Positions 27,231 through 36,011 of a stretch of DNA of 64,000 nucleotides are shown here, piece by piece (position 1 is the first letter of the stretch; every line of letters begins with the position of its first letter). The notes beneath the pieces are model-generated. The model made no database searches and was not told where the DNA came from. It worked only from the letters and a program-made list of their open reading frames with translations. The translations under genes were made by a program, and so were the position numbers. Source of the stretch: JAFNAG01 sp963824985 (lineage in GTDB: Bacteria; Acidobacteriota; UBA6911); NCBI GenBank assembly GCA_963824985.1, contig CAWGRQ010000039.1, forward strand, positions 56,333 through 120,332, read 5' to 3'.

Positions 27231-27708
27231 AATTCCTCCGGAAAAATGGATTGGGCCGGGACCAACATCCCATTGTATCCGGGCACATCCGGGAAAATCA
27301 TGCAAAAGTTCATTTCGCACAGGATAGTCCAAGTCCACATCCACGTCCAAGTCCAGGTCCGGGCCTGGGTCCACTTGCGACCGCACTCAAATCCCAATCT
27401 TGGCGTATACGGGGTTCTCTCACGGGCCGTTTGTGAGACTCGCACAGGCTCTGCCGTCCCGGCGTAGTCCTATCTCTCAGAGGCTCCGGAAATGGCCGTG
27501 GCTGTTTTATCTGTACGAATAATATAGCCTCGACATTTTTAACATATGAGCTGAACTCAAGCAAACGTTGAGGCCTGTGGCCACTAGATACCGTCAGGAC
27601 GCCTTCTGTGCATTGAAGCGATGAGTTATTATCTGCTGGCAGCAGGGGAGCATATCTGCTACATTTTGAAATTCGCTTTCATATTTCCATGTTGCGGCAA
27701 CAAGAATC
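27231..27708. other. Divergent intergenic region with a hexanucleotide tract
   Basis: Separates the minus-strand PLP enzyme from plus-strand feoB. At 27328-27376 it has about eight imperfect GTCCAA/GTCCAC hexamers; read on the minus strand this gives a spurious Asp-Leu-Asp-Val run. The half nearest feoB (27520-27700) is AT-richer and probably holds its promoter. No DtxR box was recognised with confidence. Confidence 0.5.
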
Positions 27709-29964
27709 ATGACAACTGAAGCCCCCTCTCCCTCCCGGAAAGTGGTCCTGGTCGGCAACCCGAATGTTGGCAAATCTGTCATTTTCAGGCTGTTAACGGG
27801 CAGCTACGTCATGGTGTCGAATTTTCCCGGCACCACGGTCGAGGTATCGCGCGGCCGGGTCAGCCTGGGGTCGGCCGAGTATGAAATTGTCGATACGCCC
27901 GGAGTCCAGAGCCTGGTGCCTCAGTCTGAGGATGAGGTAGTCAGTTGTGAGGTGCTCCTCCAGGAGAAACCCGACCTTATCATTCAGGTCGCCGATGCCA
28001 AGAACCTGCGCCGGACCCTTCTGATCACCTCTCAGCTGGTTGAATTCGGCATCCCGATGGTGCTCGTGCTTAACATGATGGACGAGGCTCACGAGCGGGG
28101 CATCGAGATTGACACTCAGGGGCTGTCTGAGCTTTTGGCGATCCCGGTTGTTGAGACGATTGCCATTTATTCTCAGGGCCGGCGTCAGCTTTTGCGGGCC
28201 ATGCAGGGCGCGGGCAGGCCGACGAATCCGCTGCGGGATATGCCGCCGATTCATCACCTGTTATCGAGCCTCGCTGGGGCGGGATCGATCCCGGGAGCGC
28301 TGGCCATCGAGTGGCTCGCCCTCGGTGATGCCGGCTTGGCGCGGCGGTTGGAGACCTCTCTGGGTGCGGAGGTGATGGATCGACTCGAGTCCGAGCGAAA
28401 GCTCTATGCCGAATCCACACACCGGTCTCTGGCGAAAGATGTAGCCGGAGCCCGGAACGATTTCCTGGAGCGTTACGTCGCCGCCTTCAAGAGGAAGCGC
28501 GAGACCAGGCTGCTGGGAAAAAGCGAAAGCCGGGCATCCCGGATATGGCTGGCTCTGCTTGTGGCCGGGTTGGTATTCTTCGCCTGGAATGAATTGGGCG
28601 GCATGTTCGGCGTGCCGACGCCCTACCGGATTGCAGCCCGCCATCTCGCGGGCCTGCTGACGCCTGATACCGGAACCGGGCTCTGGTCAGCACTGCTATT
28701 CACCAGGTCCCCATCCGGCCGCGGTGAATACGGTCTGGCACTCGAAGGTCTCCATTTTCTGTTTTTTATCGCCCCGGTCATCATTCCTCTCGGTGTGCTG
28801 ATCTCGCGTAGCCGGAAATTTGCGGGGGAGTTAGGCATTCTTACCCGGAAGGCTTCAACGGGAATCCCGATTCTGATCTTCGTCTTGCTTCTGCTCTATG
28901 AATTCGTCGGTTACACGGGGGCGCAGACACTGGTCGGGTTCACGGAGGATATCGTCTTCGGCCGTCTCGTGATCCCGTCGATTCAGGGCGTCCTGCCTCC
29001 GGGATTTCTCTACGATTTCATCGTCGGAAAATACGGCCTCGTGTCAATGGGACTTACATATGCGGTTGCCATCGTTCTGCCCGTGGTCGGCACCTTTTTC
29101 ATTGCCTTCGGCCTGCTGGAAGACAGCGGCTATCTGCCGAGGCTCTCGATTCTATCCGACCGGGTGATGCGGCTGATGGGATTGAACGGCAAGGCAACCC
29201 TGCCGATGGTATTGGGCTTCGGCTGCTGCACGATGGCCACGATCACGACCCGGGTTTTGAGTTCGCGCAAGGAACGGCTGATTGCGACGCTTCTCCTGGC
29301 TCTGGGTATCCCTTGTTCCGCCCAACTCGGCGTGATCCTCGGGATCGCCTCCGGATTTTCCCCGGCAGCGACCTTGACCGTAATCGGGGTTGTGGCATCC
29401 CAGGTGTTGTTAGTCGGCTTTCTGGCTTCCAGGCTCATCCGAGGGCCGGGAAGCGAGTTCATTTTTGAGATTCCGCCGATTCGCCCGCCGCAATTGAAAA
29501 ACCTGGTGCTTAAGACCAGGTATCGAATCCAATGGTACCTGAAGGAAGCGCTCCCCCTGTTCCTTTACGGAACATTGGCACTTTTCCTCCTCGATCGCAT
29601 CCGTCTAGCGGGGCAGAGTCTGTTGGAGTGGGTGCAGATTGGGCTGGCGCCTGTCCTGACCGGAGTTCTGCATCTGCCGGCGCAGGCGGCGGGAGTGTTT
29701 GTGATGGGCTTCCTCCGTCGCGATTATGGCGCTGCCGGTTTGTTTCAACTGGCCCGCGCGGGCGCGCTCGATGTACAGCAGGTGGTTGTAAGCCTCGTAG
29801 TGATTACCCTTTTCGTCCCCTGCCTGGCCAGTTTCCTGGTCATCGCGAAGGAGCAGGGGATCAGGCGCGCGGCGGCCATCACCATTTTCATAATCCCGTT
29901 TGCTATCAGCGTGGGCGCCTGCGTCAGCTGGGTGCTGCGGACTTTTCATATCACGTATACTTAG
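27709..29964 (+). CDS. feoB: Ferrous iron transporter FeoB
   Basis: 751 residues, an inner-membrane Fe(II) transporter with an N-terminal G domain. G1 GNPNVGKS begins at residue 16, the switch region is FPGTTVEVSRG, G3 DTPG starts at 62 and G4 NMMD at about 122. From about residue 275 there are repeated membrane segments. The gate motifs are GFGCCTMATITTRVL and IPCSAQLGV, and a second gate-like stretch MGFLRRDYGAAGLFQLA precedes the last helices. Cysteines in GFGCCT and GIPCSA match conserved FeoB pore residues. No separate feoA is present; the adjacent DtxR-type regulator has the SH3-like domain. The pair suggests iron-responsive control. Confidence 0.95.
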   Translation: MTTEAPSPSRKVVLVGNPNVGKSVIFRLLTGSYVMVSNFPGTTVEVSRGRVSLGSAEYEIVDTPGVQSLVPQSEDEVVSCEVLLQEKPDLIIQVADAKNLRRTLLITSQLVEFGIPMVLVLNMMDEAHERGIEIDTQGLSELLAIPVVETIAIYSQGRRQLLRAMQGAGRPTNPLRDMPPIHHLLSSLAGAGSIPGALAIEWLALGDAGLARRLETSLGAEVMDRLESERKLYAESTHRSLAKDVAGARNDFLERYVAAFKRKRETRLLGKSESRASRIWLALLVAGLVFFAWNELGGMFGVPTPYRIAARHLAGLLTPDTGTGLWSALLFTRSPSGRGEYGLALEGLHFLFFIAPVIIPLGVLISRSRKFAGELGILTRKASTGIPILIFVLLLLYEFVGYTGAQTLVGFTEDIVFGRLVIPSIQGVLPPGFLYDFIVGKYGLVSMGLTYAVAIVLPVVGTFFIAFGLLEDSGYLPRLSILSDRVMRLMGLNGKATLPMVLGFGCCTMATITTRVLSSRKERLIATLLLALGIPCSAQLGVILGIASGFSPAATLTVIGVVASQVLLVGFLASRLIRGPGSEFIFEIPPIRPPQLKNLVLKTRYRIQWYLKEALPLFLYGTLALFLLDRIRLAGQSLLEWVQIGLAPVLTGVLHLPAQAAGVFVMGFLRRDYGAAGLFQLARAGALDVQQVVVSLVVITLFVPCLASFLVIAKEQGIRRAAAITIFIIPFAISVGACVSWVLRTFHITYT

Positions 29965-30072
29965 TATCATGGTTCATAAATAATGGAATCGTGTACTTAG
30001 GCAGACATAGACATCTCCGCGCCTTTGACCGGCGAATTGAGATAATATGGTCAAAAAAGGCGGTAATCCGGC

Positions 30073-30771
30073 ATGAATCAGGACAATGAGAATATAACTC
30101 TCGACAGGATTCCGGAGCAGTGGGGCGAGGTGTTGGAGGCCCTCTGGACTCTGGAGGAAAAGGGGCAGAACTCGCCTGCCGAACTTTTTCAGGAGGCCGC
30201 GACGGAAGTCAGCGACGCGCTTCTGGGAGCGCTAAAGAGCCAGGATCTGATAATTCTCGACGATGCCCGGAGGGTCAGGCTTACAAAGTCGGGCCGCGGC
30301 TGGGCAGAGCGGATCATCCGGCGCCACCGCCTGGCCGAGCGGCTGATCTGCGATGTGCTCGGGGCTCATGTCGACGACAGCGAAGATGCCGCCTGTGAAT
30401 TCGAACACATCCTGGCCGATGGGATAACGAACTCGATTTGCACCCTGCTCGGACACCCGCGCTTCTGCCCGCATGGCAAGGAGATCCCCGTTGGGGAGTG
30501 CTGCCGCAGGGATCAGGAAGAACTCAAACCCATCCTGGTATCCTGTGATCAGTTGGATGTGGGCGAGTCTGGAGCCATCGCCTATTTCTGCACAACGGGG
30601 CATACACGCATGCTCAAGCTCTCTTCGCTCGGGTTGGCGCCTGGTAATCGGCTCAAGCTGCTGCAAAAATGGCCGAGCTGCGTGCTTCAATGCGATGAAA
30701 CCGAAATCGCCCTGGAAGATGAAGTTGCCAGGAACATCTACGTCCGCCGCGATAGCGGCGACCGTCGCTAG
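30073..30771 (+). CDS. DtxR/MntR-type iron-dependent regulator with C-terminal FeoA-like domain
   Basis: 232 residues. An N-terminal winged helix (about 15-75) leads into the dimerisation and metal domain: HRLAERLICDVLGAHVDDSE, then CEFEH, which supplies the Cys-x2-Glu-His metal ligands of the family, and the typical LGHPRFCPHGKEIP. An extra Cys-Cys (GECCRR) follows. Residues about 155-230 form an SH3-like FeoA domain. It should bind Fe(II) or Mn(II) and repress iron-uptake genes, feoB being the obvious target 108 bp upstream. The gene ends tail to tail with the RRM gene, overlapping it by four bases. Confidence 0.9.
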   Translation: MNQDNENITLDRIPEQWGEVLEALWTLEEKGQNSPAELFQEAATEVSDALLGALKSQDLIILDDARRVRLTKSGRGWAERIIRRHRLAERLICDVLGAHVDDSEDAACEFEHILADGITNSICTLLGHPRFCPHGKEIPVGECCRRDQEELKPILVSCDQLDVGESGAIAYFCTTGHTRMLKLSSLGLAPGNRLKLLQKWPSCVLQCDETEIALEDEVARNIYVRRDSGDRR

Positions 30772-31157
30772 TATAGTTCCTGGATTTTCCGCTTGGGGCG
30801 CTCGCGCTCTTTCCGACGGGAATCGTGGCCGCCGAATCTGTTGCCGCCACCACCGCCCGGTCTGGACCCGAACCGGTTGCCGCCTCCCCCCCCAAACTCA
30901 CGCTTGCGCGGGGGGCGGGCTTCATTTACCGTAAGGGCCCGTCCGTTCAGTTCTTTTCCGTTCAGCGCCTGAATGGCGGCTTCCATGTCGGCTTCGGGAG
31001 CCAGTTCAATGAACGCGAACCCCCGCGATCTTCCCAATTCCATGTCGCGCATGATCTTGACACTCGCTGTTACTACGTTCTGGCTGGTGCACAGCTGTTC
31101 GAGATCCGCTTCGACAACGTTAAACGAAAGGTTTCCGACGAATAGTTTTCCTGGCAT
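30768..31157 (-). CDS. RRM-type RNA-binding protein with glycine-rich tail
   Basis: 129 residues. One RRM domain (about 1-80) has RNP2 KLFVGNLSF and RNP1 RGFAFIEL. A tail of Gly-Gly-Gly-Asn-Arg-Phe repeats and basic residues follows, the architecture of small bacterial RNA-binding proteins induced by cold. The next gene upstream on the same strand (76 bp away) is a cold-shock protein, which supports a role in RNA handling at low temperature. Its stop overlaps the DtxR gene stop. Confidence 0.93.
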   Translation of the reverse strand: MPGKLFVGNLSFNVVEADLEQLCTSQNVVTASVKIMRDMELGRSRGFAFIELAPEADMEAAIQALNGKELNGRALTVNEARPPRKREFGGGGGNRFGSRPGGGGGNRFGGHDSRRKERERPKRKIQELY

Positions 31158-31232
31158 GAATTCTCGCTTTAGATAGAGGGATGAAGCTTGCAGGCCAGGA
31201 ATTCCGGCATTCCGGAACCCCCGGCTCTCTGC

Positions 31233-31436
31233 CTATATTTTCACTACGTTCTGAGCCTGCAGCCCTTTCGGACCTCTGGCCACTTCAAACTCGACCCGGT
31301 CACCCTCTTCGAGCGTTTTGCGGCCGGTACCCTCGATTGCACTATGATGCACAAAAACATCATCCCCCGCTTCGCGGCTGATGAATCCGTAACCCTTGTC
31401 GTTGTTAAACCACTTTACTGTTCCTTGTTCTTTCAT
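31233..31436 (-). CDS. Cold-shock domain protein
   Basis: 67 residues, a single cold-shock OB fold. RNA-binding motifs are KGYGFISRE (RNP1) and DVFVHHSAI (RNP2), preceded by GTVKWFNNDKG. It acts as an RNA chaperone. Followed on the same strand by the RRM gene. The long upstream region (to about 31560) could be a structured leader, as in many csp genes; on the minus strand it includes the stem CTCC-TGTG-GGAG followed by a T run. Confidence 0.95.
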   Translation of the reverse strand: MKEQGTVKWFNNDKGYGFISREAGDDVFVHHSAIEGTGRKTLEEGDRVEFEVARGPKGLQAQNVVKI

Positions 31437-31938
31437 TTCCGATCCTAGTATTTGCCTACCCTGACAGGTAAGAATATTGTTTCCAGGTCTCCGTAATCAT
31501 CCGCCGGCTCCGAAGCCATAAACAAAAAAAGCCGCATCTCCCCACAGGAGTTTGCAGCCAGTTCCTATCGACGAGATCTTTACAAAAACCTGAGGCCTAA
31601 TAATACCTTGCAGGGAAAGCAAAAGCAAGACGGATCATATTTATGCACCTCAGCCACCGCAGGTCCGTCAGCAGACACCCGGATCGCTTCGGGACCGTCC
31701 TGACCCGTAACCGGCAATTGCCTCGCGAACGGCACCGGGCAATTACCGGCCGGGTTGAGAGATAAACCAATCATTTATTAGAATTAATTAACAATCCTCA
31801 AAAAGTTGTTGAGAATTTCGCGGAAATCTGGGAATCTGGTTGCACATTTTAAGGAAGCTTGAAAAGTTTGCAATATTTCCATGTCGGGTTTCATGCATCG
31901 CAAGTAATGGCAGCGCCGAGAGGCGCCGGGGAATTGTT
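31437..31938. other. Intergenic region between csp and the small membrane ORF
   Basis: Divergent spacer of about 500 bp. The csp-proximal part holds the stem CTCCTGTGGGGAG with a T run on the minus strand (about 31523-31556), which could be an attenuator or terminator. The distal part (31770-31880) is AT-rich and includes CTCAAAAAGTTGTTGAG, a small hairpin. No gene or tRNA is seen. Confidence 0.4.
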
Positions 31939-32076
31939 ATGATCGGGATCTTCCTGACACTATTGGCCGTGTTTCTGGTTATCTGTCTTGCTTTCTGTTA
32001 TGCGGGATTAGACCAACCTCTGACTCCCGGCAAAGATTTGCCCTTCCTGGACCATGTCGGCAGAAAAAAGCACTGA
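31939..32076 (+). CDS. Possible 45-residue single-pass membrane protein
   Basis: From the ATG at 31939, after GGGGAATTGTT, the product is one hydrophobic helix (IGIFLTLLAVFLVICLAFCY) and a short polar tail rich in Pro, Lys and His. It resembles the small membrane peptides sometimes found before kdp genes, but no kdp gene is near. It ends 91 bp before the stop of the SPL-like gene on the other strand. Evidence is weak: a good hydrophobic helix and a plausible ribosome site only. Confidence 0.35.
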   Translation: MIGIFLTLLAVFLVICLAFCYAGLDQPLTPGKDLPFLDHVGRKKH

Positions 32077-32167
32077 CACGTTTTCTTCTGAAGCAATCTG
32101 CAACGCCAGTCCATATGCCTTCTGCGCTGAGTCCTGAGGAGAGTTCCCGCAGGAATGGGGCGCCCCG

Positions 32168-33283
32168 TCAGGTGCCGTTTACCCCGCCGAGACCGGTCCG
32201 GGCGTCCATTGCGACCGATAAATCGTGGGAGGATGCAGGCGCATAGCCGAAGCTGCATTCCCACACCGCGCGGTTTTCCATGCAGAGATAGACGAAGACG
32301 CTGGGTGCATAGGCTGCGATCCAGGAGCGCAGTCTGGTGTACATCTCGTCGCGAATCGGCCGGAAATAGCGCAGCTTGCCGTGATTCCCCGGAACAAACT
32401 CCCCATAGGGAAGGGTGGACCCGGGGAACCGTTGTCGGACGATATCTTTCAGGTGGGGCGTGAAACGGAGGCATCCGAGACTGATCCAGCATACGCCGTC
32501 AGGATCCACATGGCGGAACAGATCGCGCACGACTTCCTCATAGTCCTTTTCCCAGCCGTTGTAATAGACCAAAGGATCGAAGTGAAACCCGACCCGGAAA
32601 CCCCATTTCTGACATTGTCGCGCAGCATCGAGTCTCTCCACCAGAGAGGCGGTTTTCAGCTCTTCCTTGCGGATAATGCGGGCAGGATTCAGCGACCAGG
32701 ATAAGATCGTGTGCCCTCCGTGGTCCAAATCGCGCAGATTGTCAATCCGGTCGGACTTGGTCTTCAATTCCAGCACTGCATTGGGAAGCGAGCGGAAGAA
32801 GGGGACGAGTCTCCGCGAGTAGCGCAGGATGTCGTCCAGCGCCAGGGAATCCGCGGTTTCTCCCGTGCCGATGCGAAAGGTGCGCCCAGGTTCCTTTCCG
32901 ACTTTTTCTCTGATCTCATTCATCAAATCATCGATATTGGTATAAACGGTCAGCGCCGGATTGTTGAGAAACGCCTGCAGGACACAGTAGGTGCACTCCA
33001 GATGACAATTCAGCGCGTAGTTGACAACAAAGTAATTGCAGCATATCTCCGCACCTGCCCCGGGACACTCCTTCATAAAGCTGCCGCGATTACGGGCCAG
33101 GATGAGCGTACGTTTGGCTGCCGTGCGGAAATCGGATGCTGCCCGCAATTCCGGAAGCAGCGATTCGATATCCCGGATCGTCTGCACGGGCGTGCCGTCA
33201 AGCAGGCCCAGGATTTCGTGCGTCGCGGCGTCATTCCATGATTCTTCATGGACCAGAATGCGCTCGGGACGGTAGAGAACCAT
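32168..33283 (-). CDS. Spore photoproduct lyase-like radical SAM protein
   Basis: 371 residues. The radical SAM cluster is CX3CX2C at C93, C97 and C100 (NCHLECTYC), the spacing of spore photoproduct lyases. A second Cys pair (EICCNYF, 81-82) lies just before it. RIGTGETADSL and ILSWSLNPARI match the SPL barrel. The classic enzyme repairs the thymine dimer of spore DNA; members in non-sporulating bacteria are of unproven function. ATG 33283 is nine bases after the stop of the ParB-like gene, so the two form an operon. Nothing else in the window indicates sporulation. Confidence 0.88.
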   Translation of the reverse strand: MVLYRPERILVHEESWNDAATHEILGLLDGTPVQTIRDIESLLPELRAASDFRTAAKRTLILARNRGSFMKECPGAGAEICCNYFVVNYALNCHLECTYCVLQAFLNNPALTVYTNIDDLMNEIREKVGKEPGRTFRIGTGETADSLALDDILRYSRRLVPFFRSLPNAVLELKTKSDRIDNLRDLDHGGHTILSWSLNPARIIRKEELKTASLVERLDAARQCQKWGFRVGFHFDPLVYYNGWEKDYEEVVRDLFRHVDPDGVCWISLGCLRFTPHLKDIVRQRFPGSTLPYGEFVPGNHGKLRYFRPIRDEMYTRLRSWIAAYAPSVFVYLCMENRAVWECSFGYAPASSHDLSVAMDARTGLGGVNGT

Positions 33284-33292
33284 TGGGATCCT

Positions 33293-34261
33293 TCAGGAAA
33301 TATCAAACAACCGATCAAGGGCGGCAGTGCGGCCGGCGTCCGCCAAAGCCGCGACAGCCTCACGGAAGGCCGGCGCGGAAACCACCTCGAATTCGACCCG
33401 CAGTCGCGGGGTCTCGAAATACGGATCCGGAGATAGCCGTATGGTTCCTGGCAGCTCCAGCGCGGCTTTTCCGGCAAGAAACGTTTCCTTTGCTTTCGAC
33501 AGCCGCGGATTCCGCCGTCGATAAAGGACTGCATGAATCTTCTCACCCCTCTGCAAAGGAGAAAGGCACGCATCCTCCGCGATCGCCAGGATATCGGAAT
33601 GGGTCAGAATTCCGGCCAGAGTGGTTCCGGAGAGGGCCGCGAGATCCGCTCCCAAATCCAGCACCTCCCGTTGCCGGCTCGCGCTGAGGCGTATCTTCCC
33701 CCAGACTGGCAGCACCCCGACCTGGACCTCCGGCGTGGCTTGGGCCAGATGCTCCGCGCTGGCCAGTGTAAGATGACCCGCATTGAATAGTCGTTTTAAT
33801 TCCGGATGCAGCAGGTGGAGTCGGCAATAGCTGCGCAAGACGTTCCGATGCGGGGACAAACCAAAGAGAGGAAGAAAGTTCCTCTCCAGCAGCTCTTCTT
33901 CTGCGCCGCATTGTTGCAGTAATCCGTATAAAGCCCGCGCAACTTCCAGCGGCTCGAGTCTTCGGTGGGCCAGGTTGTCCCACAGAGCCCGGAGAAACAC
34001 TTCGAATTGGCTGAATTCTCCGGAAGGAAGAATCCGCGCCGCCGCTCCACCCCTGCCCAGGGAGCGCAGCCCGTGCAGTCTGCGAAATCCACAGACGATC
34101 CGGTATCGCGAAGATCCCTGTTGTTCGAGAACGAGAGCGGGATTCAGCTGGCCGACGGCCCGCAGAGATAAGATCATCTGTGCCGGGGCCAGATCTTCGC
34201 TGATTCGAAACGCTTCATCCTCGAAATCAATGGACGTGAGCTCGATTTCTTCCAACCTCAT
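33293..34261 (-). CDS. ParB/Spo0J N-terminal domain protein
   Basis: 322 residues from the ATG at 34261 (MRLEEIELTSID). A ParB-like nuclease/CTPase fold occupies about 1-95, with VGQLNPALVLEQ and IVCGFRRLHGLRSL, the latter at the place of the GERRxR motif (Glu replaced by Phe). Helical HTH-like regions follow (LEPLEVARALYGLL, LTLASAEHLAQ). The C-terminal 100 residues are not recognised. No parA or parS-like site was seen. Coupled to the SPL-like gene, it could bring that enzyme to DNA or regulate it. A hairpin element begins 30 bp upstream. Confidence 0.8.
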   Translation of the reverse strand: MRLEEIELTSIDFEDEAFRISEDLAPAQMILSLRAVGQLNPALVLEQQGSSRYRIVCGFRRLHGLRSLGRGGAAARILPSGEFSQFEVFLRALWDNLAHRRLEPLEVARALYGLLQQCGAEEELLERNFLPLFGLSPHRNVLRSYCRLHLLHPELKRLFNAGHLTLASAEHLAQATPEVQVGVLPVWGKIRLSASRQREVLDLGADLAALSGTTLAGILTHSDILAIAEDACLSPLQRGEKIHAVLYRRRNPRLSKAKETFLAGKAALELPGTIRLSPDPYFETPRLRVEFEVVSAPAFREAVAALADAGRTAALDRLFDIS

Positions 34262-34290
34262 GGCCCGAAGAATACCCCGCTGATTCACCC

Positions 34291-34373
34291 AAAAAAAGGG
34301 GGACATTCCGAATTTCCTGCCATCATGCTCCCAATGAACAGGATGCGCGGAAATTCGGAATGTCCCCATTTTC
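34291..34373. repeat. REP-like hairpin element (family R, copy 2)
   Basis: AAAAAAAGGGGGACATTCCG at the left and the complement of GGAAATTCGGAATGTCCCC at the right form a long hairpin, the same family as 26168-26246. Like that copy, it sits about 30 bp upstream of a minus-strand DNA-related gene (the ParB-like gene). Confidence 0.7.
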
Positions 34374-34571
34374 GGCGGGCGGAACGATTCATGGGAGTGC
34401 GGGGCACAGAGTTACAAGTCGCGGTTAGTTCTGGACAGCCATTTCCGCTCTGATATAGAGTAGCTGTGCCGCTCTGATATTGGCATTGGTCAAGGTTCAC
34501 AGGAGCACTCCCCCGTGCGCGGGCGGCTTCGATGCGCCAGCTGTGCTCCTCATCGATAAGGAGCAGGTGAC

Positions 34572-35588
34572 ATGACCTCACTGTCTGGCTCGATATTCAA
34601 ATCCCTTCTTTTTGCTGTTTTCTTCCTCGGCTGCATGGCATTGATGCCCTCCAGCCCGATTGCCTTTGCCCAGGAAACTCCTCAATACACGGCCGAGGAG
34701 TATGCGGCATACCAGGCTGTAACCGCGGAAGCGGACCCAGCCAAGAAAATGGAATTGATCCTCAATTTTTTCAAGACCTACCCGAAATCGACCCTCGCCC
34801 AGCACGTAACGGCTGATTTTCAGACCATGCTGAAGAACCTTCAGGATGCCAAAAAATGGACGCAGTCGATAACCGTGGGCAGGCAGTTTCTGACGGTCGT
34901 CCCAGATGACAACTACACCATTGCTCTGGTGGCTACAGCTTATGCTGAAACCAAAGACTATAAGCAGTTCGTGATCATGGGCGACGAAGTGTACAAAGCA
35001 AACCCGAACGGCAACCTGGCATATTCCATGGCCAAGGCCTACCAGAATCTCGGCAATAACGCCAAAATGGCCGAGTGGGCCGAAAGGACCGTTGCCAAAC
35101 TCCCGGACAACTACGAGATGCTTCTCGAGTTGACCAAGATTTACGCCGATGCCAACCGGACCGCGGAGGCGGACAAATATGCAAAGCAATGCCTGAAGGT
35201 GGTTCAGGCAGCCTCCCGTCCGGAACAGTCGAGTGAAAAGGACTGGACGGCTTACAAGAATCATGCCCAGATGGCCTGCTATTACATCATCGGGAAAATG
35301 GCTTATGACAAGCAGGAGTACGCCGCCGCGGTCAGCAACCTTGAAAACTCCCTTAAGTTCAATCCGCGCAATGATATGGCCTACTACTTCCTGGGGCAGG
35401 CGTATTGGCAGTCCCGAAACCAGACCCTGGCGCTCAAGAATTTCGCCAAAGCTTCCCTGCTGGGCGGCAACGCCGCGACGCCGGCGAAGCAGCAGCTCGA
35501 GAACATGTGGAAAGCGTCGCACAGAGGCTCCCTGGCAGGGCTCGATATGGTAATCGCGGCGGCCAAGGCCGAGTTGGGGATCAAATAA
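34572..35588 (+). CDS. Exported TPR-repeat protein
   Basis: 338 residues. N-terminal signal peptide: a basic start, a hydrophobic core (LLFAVFFLGCMALM) and a cleavage site near AFAQE. The rest is helical, with TPR-like units including YSMAKAYQNLGNNAKMAEWA, LLELTKIYADANRTAEADKY and AYYFLGQAYWQSRNQTLALK. It is probably a periplasmic scaffold protein. The ribosome site AAGGAGCAGGTGAC lies before the ATG. Upstream, CCGCTCTGATAT occurs twice (near 34445 and 34472), possibly a regulator site. YjbQ follows after three bases, so the two are cotranscribed. Confidence 0.88.
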   Translation: MTSLSGSIFKSLLFAVFFLGCMALMPSSPIAFAQETPQYTAEEYAAYQAVTAEADPAKKMELILNFFKTYPKSTLAQHVTADFQTMLKNLQDAKKWTQSITVGRQFLTVVPDDNYTIALVATAYAETKDYKQFVIMGDEVYKANPNGNLAYSMAKAYQNLGNNAKMAEWAERTVAKLPDNYEMLLELTKIYADANRTAEADKYAKQCLKVVQAASRPEQSSEKDWTAYKNHAQMACYYIIGKMAYDKQEYAAAVSNLENSLKFNPRNDMAYYFLGQAYWQSRNQTLALKNFAKASLLGGNAATPAKQQLENMWKASHRGSLAGLDMVIAAAKAELGIK

Positions 35589-35591
35589 AAC

Positions 35592-36011
35592 ATGGCCGTT
35601 CGCACTTATCGCGAGCAGGTCCAAACCGGAGGCGGCTCTGAGGTTCTCGACATCACGCCCCTGGCGGCAGCGGCGTTGCAGCGGAGCGGCATTAAAGCTG
35701 GTATCGTGCACGTTTTTGTCCCTGGCTCGACAGCGGCGATAACTACGATTGAGTATGAATCCGGGGTGATTCAGGATTTGCTCGCTGCCATCGAACGCAT
35801 GGCTCCGCAGTCGCTGCATTACGAGCACGACCGGAAATGGGGGGATGGCAACGGTTACAGCCACGTGCGCGCCGCTCTTCTCAAGCCCGGTCTTGCCATT
35901 CCGTTTGAGAATGCCAGCCTGCTGCTCGGCACCTGGCAGCAGCTGGTTCTCATCGACTTCGATAACCGGCCCCGCACGCGCGAGATCGTCATTCAAATCC
36001 AGGGCGAATGA
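35592..36011 (+). CDS. YjbQ / UPF0047 family protein
   Basis: 139 residues, full length. Family signatures: VHVFVPGSTAAITTIEYE, HDRKWGDGNGYSHVRAALL (catalytic-like His and Asp), IPFENASLLLGTWQQLVLIDFD and the ending RTREIVIQI. Homologues show weak thiamine-phosphate synthase activity, and the true role is unsettled. Four-base overlap (ATGA) with the truncated FAD oxidoreductase downstream indicates a former operon. Confidence 0.92.
   Translation: MAVRTYREQVQTGGGSEVLDITPLAAAALQRSGIKAGIVHVFVPGSTAAITTIEYESGVIQDLLAAIERMAPQSLHYEHDRKWGDGNGYSHVRAALLKPGLAIPFENASLLLGTWQQLVLIDFDNRPRTREIVIQIQGE

Noticed and set aside
27230..27386. N-terminal extension of the PLP enzyme with an Asp-Leu-Asp-Val run
   Set aside because: The run is the translation of a hexanucleotide tract; a good ribosome site and the family start are at 27230.
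31939..32076. KdpF
   Set aside because: A single helix is not enough, and no kdpA, kdpB or kdpC gene is nearby.
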